Positions 22,615 through 34,794 of a stretch of 35,480 nucleotides of DNA are shown here, one piece after another. Below the pieces are notes generated by a model. That model was not told the DNA's origin. It searched no databases and saw only the letters and a list, made by a program, of their open reading frames with translations. Made by a program: the position numbers and the translations under genes. Numbering within the stretch: the first letter of the stretch is position 1; each line of letters begins with the position of its first letter. Origin of the DNA: Bifiguratus adelaidae (lineage: Eukaryota; Mucoromycota; Endogonomycetes; Endogonales); the NCBI GenBank assembly GCA_002261195.1, contig MVBO01000150.1, positions 1 through 35,480 on the forward strand, in the 5' to 3' direction.

Positions 22615-24708
22615 CTAGTCAACTTCCTCCATGGATGACTCGACTGGCTCCAAAGCTGGAGCAGCATCAGCGGATGTACCCTCAGCCTCCGTGTTCTCCT
22701 CCTCATCGTCAATGGAGAGACCAAGCTTGATCATGCGGTGGATGCGGTTAGCGAAAACGTTGGGTTCATCGAGGGTGAAACCAGAGGAGAGGAGGGAGGT
22801 TTCGTACAATAGAGTAGTGAGGTCCTTGACAGTTCGGTCGTTCTTGTCAGCGGCAACCTTGTCCTTGAGGGTCTTGATGATAGGGTGGTTAGGGTTGAGT
22901 TCGAGGGTCTTCTTGGAGGCCATGTAGGAAGACATGGAGCTATCCCGAAGGGCTTGAGCCTTCATGATACGTTCCATGTTGGCAGACCAGCCGAATTGAC
23001 CAGTGACGAGAACACAGGGAGAGTCGACGATACGGTTAGAAAGGACAACCTTCTCAACCTTGTCGCCAAGGATTTCCTTGATGGTCTTGGTAAGGTCTTC
23101 GTATTGCTTCTCCTCGGCCTCACGGGCAGCCTTCTCCTCTTCGTCTTCCTCGAGCTCCAAACCTTCCTTGGTGATACAGACAAGTTTTTTGCCGTCGTAT
23201 TCGCGGAGCTGAGTGGTGGAGTATTCATCGATGGGGTCGGTCATGAGAAGGACCTCAAAGCCCTTCTTCTTGAGCACTTCCAAGAAAGGAGAGTTCTCGA
23301 CGGCGGCGCGAGATTCGCCGGTGATGTAGTAAATGTTCTTTTGCTTCTCGGGCATGCGAGTAACATAGTCCTTGAGAGACGTCATCTCATCACCAGACTT
23401 AGTGGAGTGGTAGCGGAGAAGTTCGGCCAACTTTTGACGGTTTTGAGAGTCCTCGTGAATACCAAGCTTGATGTTCTTGGAGAAGGCCTCGTAGAACTTG
23501 GCAAAGTTCTCCTTGTCTTCGGTGAGTTCTTGGAACATCTCCAAGCACTTCTTGACCAAGTTCTTGCGGATGACCTTGAGAATCTTGTTTTGTTGGAGCA
23601 TCTCACGAGAGATGTTCAAAGGCAAGTCCTCAGAGTCGACGATACCCTTGACAAAGTTGAGCCACTCAGGAATCAACTCCTCGCAGTCATCCATGATGAA
23701 GACACGGCGCACATAGAGCTTGATGTTGTTGCGCTTCTTCTTGGTCTCGAACATGTCGAGAGGAGCGCGCTTGGGAAGGAAGAGAATGGCGCGGAACTCC
23801 AATTGACCCTCAACGGAGAAGTGCTTAACGGCCAAGTGATCCTCCCAGTCGTTGGTGAGAGCCTTGTAAAAAGCACCATATTCCTCGTTGCTGATATCGT
23901 CAGGGGTACGCGTCCAGAGCGGCTTAGTCTTGTTAAGCTCCTCGGTATCGGTGGTCTTCTCCTTGATGGTCTTCTTCTTCTTTTCCTTCTTGTCCTCCTC
24001 TTCATCAATCTCTTGAATCTTGTCTTCGGACTCCTCAACCTCTTCCTCGTCGTCCTCAACCTCCTTCTCAACTTCCTTCTCAACGACAAGTTGGATGGGG
24101 TAGCCAATGAACTCGGAGTGCTTCTTGACAATGTCCTTGATCTTCTTCTCCTCGAGGTATTCAAGTTGGTCTTCCTTCAAGAAGAGACGCATCTCAGTAC
24201 CACGGCCAAGAGGGGGATTGACAGTATCACGTGTGATGGTGAAGGAACCTCCCGCAGCGGACTCCCAAATGTATTGCTCATCATCATTATGCTTGGTGAT
24301 CACTTGAACCTTGTCAGCAACGAGGTAAGCAGAGTAGAAACCAACACCGAATTGACCAATCATGGAAATATCGGCACCGGAGGAAAGAGCCTCCATGAAA
24401 GCCTTAGTGCCTGACTTGGCAATCGTACCGAGGTTGTTGACAAGGTCGGCCTTGGTCATACCGATACCGCTATCACGAATGGAAAGGACATTGTGCTCCT
24501 TGTCGGGGGTGATGCGAATGAAGAGGTCCTTCTCCGAGTCAAGCTTGGAGGGGTCTGTGAGAGCTTCATAGCGGATCTTGTCGAGAGCATCAGAAGCGTT
24601 GGAGATGAGTTCACGAAGAAAAATCTCCTTGTTTGAATAGAAAGTGTTGATGATCAAGCTCATCAACTGAGAGATCTCAGCTTGGAAGTTGAACGTCTCG
24701 GTCGCCAT
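22615..24708 (-). CDS. HSP90: Cytosolic heat shock protein 90
   Basis: Single exon of 697 residues plus stop. The N-terminal GHKL ATPase domain has [46 protein letters not shown] and the GxxGxG lid. An acidic, lysine-rich charged linker follows (about 215-260), then the middle domain ([32 protein letters not shown]) and the C-terminal dimerisation domain ending MEEVD, the TPR-cochaperone docking motif of cytosolic HSP90. It folds kinases and other clients, including TOR-complex proteins. Codon use is strongly biased (many AAG, CTC, ACC codons), as expected for high expression. It is the only large gene here without introns, as is common for heat-inducible genes. Its promoter is squeezed into 143 bp before the neighbouring gene. 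Confidence 0.98.
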   Translation of the reverse strand: MATETFNFQAEISQLMSLIINTFYSNKEIFLRELISNASDALDKIRYEALTDPSKLDSEKDLFIRITPDKEHNVLSIRDSGIGMTKADLVNNLGTIAKSGTKAFMEALSSGADISMIGQFGVGFYSAYLVADKVQVITKHNDDEQYIWESAAGGSFTITRDTVNPPLGRGTEMRLFLKEDQLEYLEEKKIKDIVKKHSEFIGYPIQLVVEKEVEKEVEDDEEEVEESEDKIQEIDEEEDKKEKKKKTIKEKTTDTEELNKTKPLWTRTPDDISNEEYGAFYKALTNDWEDHLAVKHFSVEGQLEFRAILFLPKRAPLDMFETKKKRNNIKLYVRRVFIMDDCEELIPEWLNFVKGIVDSEDLPLNISREMLQQNKILKVIRKNLVKKCLEMFQELTEDKENFAKFYEAFSKNIKLGIHEDSQNRQKLAELLRYHSTKSGDEMTSLKDYVTRMPEKQKNIYYITGESRAAVENSPFLEVLKKKGFEVLLMTDPIDEYSTTQLREYDGKKLVCITKEGLELEEDEEEKAAREAEEKQYEDLTKTIKEILGDKVEKVVLSNRIVDSPCVLVTGQFGWSANMERIMKAQALRDSSMSSYMASKKTLELNPNHPIIKTLKDKVAADKNDRTVKDLTTLLYETSLLSSGFTLDEPNVFANRIHRMIKLGLSIDDEEENTEAEGTSADAAPALEPVESSMEEVD

Positions 24709-24764
24709 AGCTGTGTATATGCAGAAAGAAAAAGAAATGCTCTAGAGCGCGTGGGGAGTCAAAA

Positions 24765-24853
24765 TTTATACTCGGTGTCGGTGGAAAGTGCTAGATGAAA
24801 GTGGGAGAATTGGCCAATCAGCGTTGATTTCTGGAAAAGTCCACCCTAACCCT
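24765..24853 (-). promoter_or_regulatory. HSP90 promoter: TATA, CCAAT palindrome, heat shock element, telobox-like motif
   Basis: Reading away from the HSP90 start: a TATA box (TATAAA on the minus strand, 24765-24770) 57 bp upstream of the ATG; a palindromic double CCAAT box, ATTGGCCAAT (24809-24818); a heat shock element TTCTGGAA (24829-24836, inverted nTTCnnGAAn units); and a telomere-repeat-like ACCCTAACCCT (24843-24853). The last overlaps the stop codon of the acyl-CoA synthetase gene. TATA, CCAAT and HSE fit a heat-inducible HSP90 promoter. The role of the telobox-like motif is unknown. Confidence 0.6.
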
Positions 24854-27253
24854 ATAATTTAGACAAGGATTTCTCAACAATGGGAATGAGGGGAGGGTCA
24901 GCATAGAGTCGATCCGTGACTTCCTTGTAGTACTTGTTGGCGATATTACGTTTAATCTTGAGACTGGATCTTGAGTGAGTGGAAAGCATGCATAGAATCC
25001 ATCCATTGAACTTACGTTGGCGTGAGAATGCCGTTTTCCATGGTCATGGGCTCTGGTTTAATGCACAGGGATTTCACCTGTTCAAAGCTAAGAGACCGTG
25101 TGAGGATAGGATGACATGTCATCATCCCACGTCTAGACTTACCCTCTGAGTCCTCTTCCTTTGCCAATGGTCTCGAGCTCATATATTAATGCCTTGGCGA
25201 CCTCCTTGTTCTCGCAGAGCTTCTTGAAGCCTTCCATGTCACCTTGCTGCACATTGGTCCCGGCAATATTGTTGGCAAAAGGGATGAAGGCTTCAGGGTC
25301 AGGAATGGCGACACCGACGAGGTAAGATTGCAAAGAGTCACCGTAAACAAATATTTGCAGCAGAAGCGGGGACGCCGTGTAGATGTTCTCAATCTTCTCG
25401 GGTGCAACGTATTCGGCTTGCGATAGCTTGAAGATGTTCTTCTTTCGGTCAATCACGACAATCGCGCCTGTCTCGTCAATCATGCCGACATCGCCTGAAT
25501 GAAGCCAGCCTTCACTATCAAGGGTTTCATCCGTCTTCTCCTTATCCTTGTAGTAACCCATAAAATTGTTCGTACCACGCGTGCAGATCTCACCACGCGG
25601 GTAAGGTTTGTCGGTGGCAAAGTACTCCATTTCGGGAATGTCTACCAACTTGACTTCCACACCCGGAAATGGTGGCCCTACAATACCGGCTCTCGTCTCT
25701 CCGAACAACGTGCCGGTCGCGTGAGCGCTGTTTTCGGTTTGTCCGTATGCTTCCGTAAATTCACAACCATAGGCTACCCTCAGGAAAGTCAAGGTTTCCT
25801 TGGCCAGAGGTGCAGATCCAGTCAACATGAATCGAACACGTCCACCTAAGGTTGCCTTTACTTTGTTAAATATGAGGCGATCCCAGAGTGGATGGCTCAG
25901 ACTTCCAGTCTTCATTAAGTTCTCCGTCTTCGCTGCCAAGGCACGACGCGAGAGAGCTCCCGCCAATCCCGGCGCATCTATCGTGGCCGCTTTAAGCTTC
26001 GCGTAGATTCTGTTCCATAATCTTGGGACACTGGGAAAGAGGGTAGGCTTGAGAGCTTGACAATCTTCTAGAATGAGCAACGGATCATTCCTGGTGTAAC
26101 CGATGGCAGCCCCGTTGATGATGACGCTCCAGTCAATGAGACGCTCCATGATATGCGCCAAGGGCAAGTACGAGACAACGAGGTCATCGCTGTACCATTT
26201 TCGCGAGAGGCGGTTCATGTAAATAGTATGTCCGAAGTTGAGATGTGTCAATACTGCGCCCTTGGGGTTTCCCGTTGTACCTGAGGTGTAACAGATTGTC
26301 CAGGTCTCCGAAGGCTTAGGGGGTCTATGTGGTTGAGGATTGGCAGCTCCCAAGGTCTCCAATTCGCGAACATCTAACACAAATAAGTCCTTGTCAGCGC
26401 CCCAGCCCTTCAAGCTCTGTGTCTTTGTGATCGAGTAAGGTTGACTCCGGGTATCGTCAAGGGAATCGATGGTGATTATGACTTTCAATGTCGGCAACTT
26501 AGGTGATAGTGTAAGCAGTGCCGGGACATGCTCCGATGTGGTGAGAACCATGCGAATCTCAGCATGGTTGATCACATACTCCACGGCGTCCGGACCCAAC
26601 GTCTCGTAGAGCGGTACGGAGGGCTGCAGAAGCTCAGCCAAGCATTCTAGGTACGCGTCTCATAACCCAACTTACCAAGCTGTAACTCACGCAAGCCAAG
26701 TCACAGAGTGTCCATTCAGGAGCATTCTTTGCAAAAATGCCCACATGGAACGGAGTTTGTCCGTTACCTCCGACAAGTTTGTTCACATGAAGCAATCCAC
26801 TACCAAAGTTATTACGGCGTTCGGAAACCTCGTCGTACGTTTGCCAGGCATAGTCCCCATATGATTTTGTAGCGGGATCATAGGGCCGGTAGCCAAGGAA
26901 CCTCTTGGCCCCCGCTAGTTTTTTACCTGTAAGGCAAGGGTCGTCAAGTCTCGTTACCCAGAATTGTGGGCAAGCGCCCAAGACGCCTCACGTACCAAAC
27001 TCGTAACAGTCGTATAGGGTTTCAAAGGCCTCAGCACCTGGCGGTATCTGGCTGTCAGGCATGGCCGAGTTACGATAGTGACCTATAGAAGGCTCAACGT
27101 GTTAGTCGTTCAGCCCGATCATCGGACCGGCGCGGCAAAATCCCTACCGGTCTGCCCGGGCCGTTGGGTCCCAGGGACCATGACGGATTGTTTCTTGAGG
27201 TCAAACTTGTCCGCAAAGTAACCAGACTCTAGTGCGACTGAAGGAGGTGCCAT
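24852..27253 (-). CDS. Long-chain acyl-CoA synthetase with peroxisomal SKL tail
   Basis: Exons 27148-27253, 26996-27082, 26676-26926, 25143-26623, 25016-25087 and 24852-24963 encode 702 residues, the usual size of fungal Faa1/Faa4-type enzymes. Conserved parts are VPGTQRPGQTGHYRN near the start, APEWTLCDLAC, VPLYETLGPDAVEYVINH, the ATP-binding P-loop YTSGTTGNPKGA (about residues 260-271), YLPLAHIMER, TEAYGQTE, GWLHSGDVG and DRKKNIFKLSQAEYVAPEKIE. The enzyme activates long-chain fatty acids to acyl-CoA with ATP. The protein ends SLSKL, and SKL at the C-terminus is the canonical type 1 peroxisomal targeting signal, so a role in peroxisomal beta-oxidation is likely. The start at the ATG at 27253 begins MAPPSVALESG. 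Divergent from the BRI3-like gene. Confidence 0.95.
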
Positions 27254-27761
27254 AATAGAGCAGGTGCAAGAGTGAACAGTAGCTTAAATCCTGAGATTAG
27301 TCAATAATTTGTCGTGGGAATCACGTTGGAAGTCCAAGGTCGTCTTCCAAATTTGGGAAGAATTTCTGCAAACAATTAGATCATTGGAGCCAGATGTTCA
27401 ATGGCATGCTTGGAATCTAGTATATTTACAAGACAAGAGATGCCTTGCTAAAGGAAGAAGAATAGGAATCATGTAAGACAATTTAGGTGAAGAGCTGTGT
27501 TCTTTTATAAGACGCGATGCCGAACATAGGTTACCGAGGGGTGGACAAGTATCACTTCGACATTTCGTGACGCAGTGGGTTGCTACGTCAGACATGCTCA
27601 GTCTTGTCAATGCATGCTTCCTGAGGCTTTTTCAGTAGACGACTCAAGCATGTCAAAATTGGACGGTTGAGTCGGCGTGCTATTTCTATATTTGGTAACC
27701 CGACTTTCAACGTCACACTCTCGCATAACTTTCTGCTATCGTCTCGCCAAGCACCACGGCC
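27254..27761. other. Divergent intergenic region, acyl-CoA synthetase / BRI3-like gene
   Basis: 508 bp between two divergent starts. I recognise no coding sequence, RNA or repeat. It presumably holds both promoters, but no strong TATA or CCAAT element stood out on reading. Confidence 0.4.
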
Positions 27762-28232
27762 ATGTCGTCTGTTCCTCCCGGCAGTCTTGCCCAAAATGTC
27801 TATCAGCAGCAGCAAAACATGAGCGGTCAAGCTGGAAATGTCTACGGGCCAACAGACGCCAAACTTCCGTACGGAAACGAGCACGGTCAGCCCGGTATGG
27901 AACCCGCAAAAGCGCCATACGACGGCGGGTATCCTGGGGGTGTTCCACCTAGTCAGCAAGGTACACCAGTTTTCGTTCAGGAGCGTCTGCGCATCGAGCA
28001 GTCGCTTGGTCCCGTTTGTCCCAAGGGTGGATATCACGAATTGCGCATGCATTATACGACCACGACGTTATTGTTTGCTTGGTTAGTTATACCGTACTTG
28101 TGCGGATGGAGAGGGAAAAGGGAGGTAGGAAGCAGCGTTATGTTTCTATCGGTCTTACTGACTCCTGCGTGTTAGTGTGTTTGCAAAAAGTGTGGCCAAA
28201 AGTTTCCGCAAATCTACCTTCCAGAGCCATGA
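27762..28232 (+). CDS. Small BRI3/LITAF-like membrane protein with terminal CxxC
   Basis: Exons 27762-28124 and 28176-28232 encode 139 residues. The N-terminal half is rich in Pro, Gly, Gln and Tyr (disordered). It is followed by CPKGGYHELRMHYTTTT, a hydrophobic segment (about residues 98-115) and, after the splice, CVCKKCGQKF. This order, a metal-binding half-site, a single hydrophobic segment, then CxxCG, resembles the BRI3 and LITAF-type families, small endosomal or lysosomal membrane proteins. The first half-site here looks like Cys-x5-His rather than CxxC. The splice with GTAGGA donor and GTTAG acceptor is supported because it joins the frame exactly to the Cys-rich end. Family placement is tentative; function is unknown in fungi. 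Confidence 0.65.
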
Positions 28233-28415
28233 GCTATTGTGGTCTCTGGACTTGACATCATGTGAATAACTCGTTTAGCCTTGACTCTTACATGTAAATA
28301 CGGATCAGGACATAAGAATGTAGACAGTTGGAAATCGTTACTCTCGACATATTCCAGCCTGGATTGAATGCCCTTTTTATTGGTAATGGTACAATTGCAG
28401 TGTCGAAGACTATGC

Positions 28416-29111
28416 CTATGTTGATCCAGTTGCCGCAACAGTGCTCGACAATGTCGCTTCCTCTAACACAGCTCCCGTCAATGGCACCTTCTCGACCGCC
28501 TTATATCCAGCACCGACTACAGGCTCGCTTCCCCTCTCCACAAATTCCGTCTTGACAGGCAATTTTGCAGCACCGAGACGTAGAGCCTCCTTGGCGATTT
28601 CTTTCCGTACACCTCCAACTTCAAAAACGATCCGATTAAGAGGCACTCGACAGGCCCAATAATCAAAAGCGCCTTTTCCTTTTCCCATTCTCGTTTCATT
28701 GCCTTTACTCGTCACCGGTATGTCAGGAAACACTCTCATCCATATCCGCGATCCCTTGACGGCCTTTATTTTTCGGCGGATTGTGCTGTGACAAGCGGTT
28801 AGCTGGAAAGCGGTTAACCTGGCACCTTCTATGATCCGCAGCCCATAGGTTCCAAAGACCACTGTGGTGCCTTTGGTGGAACCCCCTGTCGGTAGAGGGA
28901 TCTTTCCTTTCTGTGATTTGCGATATTTTGTTCGTCGAGGGGATAGATTAGAGGCGTGTCGAACTTGATGACCGAAGGAAGAAAAGATGGGTAGAATTGC
29001 GTTGTGAGTGCTAGTGACGGTCGATTGAGTGCGGTTGGGCAAGTCATTCTTAGTCTGTTGTAGGTTTCGCCCCAGCGCACCCTTACACAGGGCACGGAGT
29101 TGACCAAACAT
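28416..29111 (-). CDS. Mitochondrial large-subunit ribosomal protein uL16m
   Basis: Single exon, 231 residues from the ATG at 29111. A basic, Ser/Thr/Gln-rich N-terminal stretch of about 55 residues fits a mitochondrial presequence. It is followed by the L16 core: RRTKYRKSQKG, GTTVVFGTYGLR, ARLTAFQLTACHSTIRRKIK, WMRVFPDIPVTSKGNETRMG, GKGAFDYWACRVPLNRIVFEVGG and AKEALRLGAAKLPVKTEFV. uL16 helps shape the peptidyl-transferase and A-site region. The frame is open well upstream of 29111, but those residues look non-coding, and MFGQLRALCKGALGRNL is a sensible import sequence. Convergent with the BRI3-like gene. Confidence 0.93.
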   Translation of the reverse strand: MFGQLRALCKGALGRNLQQTKNDLPNRTQSTVTSTHNAILPIFSSFGHQVRHASNLSPRRTKYRKSQKGKIPLPTGGSTKGTTVVFGTYGLRIIEGARLTAFQLTACHSTIRRKIKAVKGSRIWMRVFPDIPVTSKGNETRMGKGKGAFDYWACRVPLNRIVFEVGGVRKEIAKEALRLGAAKLPVKTEFVERGSEPVVGAGYKAVEKVPLTGAVLEEATLSSTVAATGST

Positions 29112-29349
29112 GCCGAGCAGATCTACTTTGCAATATCGCTTACAATTTTCAAAATAGATATTTACCTGTGACGTAGACGGAAGAGAGACAATGGTGGAAA
29201 TTTTGGCTAAACTCCAACATACGCCTCTTAGGCAACGAAGGCTTGATATATGCATCATTTGCATGGGACAGAAGATGACATTTGCTTGGATGATGCCTTT
29301 AAGCATACATGAGATACATGGTCTATAATACAGGATGCAAAATGCACAT

Positions 29350-30603
29350 TTACAGCTGCAAATTCTTTCTCGCCGTTCTTTGGTATGGTCGAAGTACCCA
29401 TTCCGTGTCCGCTTCCGCAATATCCACCGTGCCCAACTTTATCTCGTACACTAGGGGACGATGAGCATTGAATCGAATGCGCACATGGTCGACATGTTGC
29501 TTACCTCGCATTTCAAATCGCGGTCCTACCTCGGCCAATTGAGCCTCCTTGTAACTTGTCTTTACAAAGACATGATGCCTAATAATTCCATGAGTAATTC
29601 ATATGGAAGCTTAACGAGAAGCACACGGCATACCTGAAGGAAATGTAATCTCCATCATTGGCAAAAGTCATCACTCGCTTTGAATCCTCCTTCGGCACGG
29701 GGAACAAATACTTGAGGATGTTGGTGACCCGATGCCCCAATTTGGAATTGAAGTTGTTGAAAATGAGGTGCGGATAGGCTTCGGATACTGTGCCTTGATC
29801 TTTGATATCGTGTCGTAACACCACATTATGTAGCGAGAAATACGCCGTGGGACCGTAGGGAAAGTGACATACAACCATGCCATCTGTAAAACATCTTGTT
29901 CAATACAGATGACGTGGTGGAGAAAAGCTTATACTGACCGGGTTGGCCTCGATGCTCATGCAAAATGATCAAGTCAGTGACCTCGTTGGCTTTACAAGCA
30001 TCCACGATCTCCTTCATGACATGATTACCACGATTGATCCGTTGCGAGTTTGGAAAGACCAAGCGCATTTCCTTATTGGACATCAGCACACCTGCAATCT
30101 TCGCCAAAGGCATCATCACTCACTTTAGAAAATTGCTGTAGTCGACTGCTTGGATCACGCGAGGTCGTGATGAGAATCTTTGGATCAGAGACTCCTGCTC
30201 GTGCGTACTCGTCATCAACGTGCGTTTCAGGTTCTGAAGCCTCTCTGTCAGTCACGGTAAAGATTTTTATACTCTTTACTCACCAGTCTGCGCTTCGTCA
30301 AAGTGCAAGTCCTTTTGCAGTCCACCAGCTTCTTTCCGTAGTTCGGTCGGAATCGGCTTACCCTCTGTAACGCACAATACATGTTAGACTAAGCGACTCA
30401 GTACTTTGACTTAAAGCATCACTTACGCTCAATGGCCTCTTTTATCTTTTGCTTGCGTTCGAATATTTGTCGCTCTTTGGACTCCAAAGACTTGCGATAT
30501 AGGTATTCTCGGCGTAACCGAGTGTTGCGACGAATCTATAATATGCAATATGGTCGGTTGAGCATCCAGCCTTTCAAATGAACCGTGCATGGCTACTCAC
30601 CAT
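29350..30603 (-). CDS. IMP4: U3 snoRNP / SSU-processome protein Imp4 (Brix domain)
   Basis: Eight exons: 30601-30603, 30427-30535, 30284-30364, 30124-30233, 29939-30071, 29634-29883, 29505-29578 and 29350-29450, giving 286 residues. The first coding exon is the ATG alone; splicing yields [17 protein letters not shown], the expected Imp4 start. Later motifs are [38 protein letters not shown] (given here in parts), [49 protein letters not shown] and RPYQRTARK. Imp4 binds U3 snoRNA with Imp3 and Mpp10 in the nucleolus and promotes pairing with pre-18S rRNA. For intron 30234-30283 a closer AG is also in frame, adding three residues; the 50-nt choice matches neighbouring introns. Confidence 0.93.
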
Positions 30604-30715
30604 GTTCTTTCACACAAAAAGAAAAATCAAGAGCCCAAAAAATGGAAGCCACCAATCTTAGCGCAAATTCCAACAAGTTCGAGGATTCACACCTTTATTT
30701 CAAGCCAAATTTACA

Positions 30716-33153
<2,438 letters not shown>

Positions 33154-33186
33154 ATCGCGAAAGAGAGGAAATCGATTATTTGCACC

Positions 33187-34667
33187 ATGTCTCGCAACGT
33201 TGGAGCGAGAAGTACTAATGCTCGTGGCCAAGCGGTGGTTGAGCCAGTGAAATTCAAGAGATACCGTGCAGGTCAAGTTCCTGAAGATTACAGAGAGCCT
33301 TCGGATGACGATGAGGAGGAGGAAGAGCAGGAGATTAGAAAACAGCAGGCACTCGGTCAAACAAAAAGGTCGAGCATTGCCTTCAATAATGCCAGTAAGG
33401 AGGTCGTCACTGGTATACAACGGGTAGAGATCACGGAGGCGGATGCTCAAGGAGACCGAAGACTACGAAGACTGCAAGAATCACGTGGATCGCGACAGGA
33501 AAAAGCTCGACAGCACGATGATACTTCGACGGCGATACAGGAGGAACAAGAGGAGGAAGAAGAGGAGGATGAAGCTGCACTGGCTCGAAAGCGAGCTCTC
33601 TTAAAGGAGAGAGCAAGGCAAAGGTTAGCCGAAGAACAGCGTGTGGAAGGAGCGGAGGAAGAAAGCGAAGAGGAGGAGTCTTCAGAGTATGAGACGGATT
33701 CTGAAGAGGAGGAGCAGGAGATCAAACTAGTAAAACCAGTCTTTATATCAAAGTGAGCAAACTGGAGAGGAATGTTGACGCTTTTGTCTCATTTCTAATG
33801 AAACTCGATTTGCAGATCGCAGCGGGATACGGTGAAAACCAGAGAGAAATTGGAGGCTGAAGAAGCCGCAAAGGAGGAAGCTCGAAAGAAACAGCTCGAA
33901 GAAAGGCGGCTCCAATCACACAACATGGTAGCGGAGCAGATCAAGAGGGAATTAGAAGCACCGACAAGAGATGCGGATGGATCTGGACCACCTGAGGTGG
34001 ATGATACTGATGACGTGGATCCTGCACAGGAGTACGAAGAATGGAAGATCCGTGAACTGATGCGCATCAAACGGGACAAAGAAGAGAAAGCCGAGTCTGT
34101 ATCAATGACTCCATTTTGTTGGTCTTACTTACTATTTCTCTTAGACGCGAACGCGAGCTGGAAGAACTGGAACGCTACCGGGCACTACCAGAGCACATTC
34201 GCTTAAAGGAAGATTTGAAAAGAGCGGAAGAGTCACGAAAGAAGGAGAAGGGGCAACAGGCATTCATGCAAAGGTATTACCATAAGGGAGCCTTTTATCT
34301 GGTGAGTTCTCTCTGTCTACACGGCAATGAGAGATTCACACGTTGTGGTTGCAGGACAAGGACGATGAAATCTTTAAACGAGATTACACCGCTGCTACTC
34401 CCGATGAAATCCGGAACAGGGAACTGCTGCCCAAGGTTATGCAGGTTAAGAACTTTGGTAAACATGGTCAAACAAAGTATACGCATCTGGTGGATCAAGA
34501 CACTTCACAGGTAGGTGTCGTCAAGCCTGTTAGGCTTGTTTTGCTCATGATGACGCTAGTTTGATGCTGGGTGGGCCCAAAAGACTGATATAAACAAGCG
34601 CGTGCTTTCTCGGATGGGTGGCATAAAGGACGATTTTGGGAGGTCATCCAAGAGATCGCGTTACTGA
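33187..34667 (+). CDS. MFAP1-type spliceosomal B-complex protein
   Basis: Exons 33187-33752, 33816-34094, 34145-34301, 34355-34510 and 34560-34667 encode 421 residues. The N-terminus has [16 protein letters not shown]. Long acidic Glu/Asp runs alternate with Arg/Lys-rich helices (likely coiled coil), as in microfibrillar-associated protein 1. The conserved C-terminal half shows [85 protein letters not shown] and FDAGWAQ, diagnostic of the MFAP1 domain. The human protein belongs to the spliceosomal B complex despite its name. An in-frame ATG at 33115 could lengthen the protein but adds unlikely residues. Intron 34095-34144 has an atypical GTCTGT donor. Confidence 0.93.
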
Positions 34668-34794
34668 GTTTGAGGCTGAATTCAGCCTGCTTTGTGTATT
34701 TATAGCACATTGTACATAGCATTTTGACACACGTGTAATAACAGCAAGTTTGTCTTAGTCTGCATTGGTTGTTTGGCAAGACAACGTCTGAACT

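Noticed and set aside
22885-24414. 509-codon open frame antisense to HSP90
   Set aside because: It mirrors the strongly biased codons of HSP90 on the opposite strand, matches no family and has no own promoter or splice context. Long antisense frames over highly expressed chaperone genes are a known artefact.
24843-24853. Internal telomere repeat or chromosome-end scar
   Set aside because: Fewer than two repeat units and surrounded by intact housekeeping genes; a short promoter motif or chance is more likely.
30234-30242. Nearer AG acceptor for IMP4 intron (adds three residues)
   Set aside because: It is in frame, but it makes a 41-nt intron and places the AG very near the likely CTGAC branch site; the 50-nt option fits better. 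Not fully excluded.
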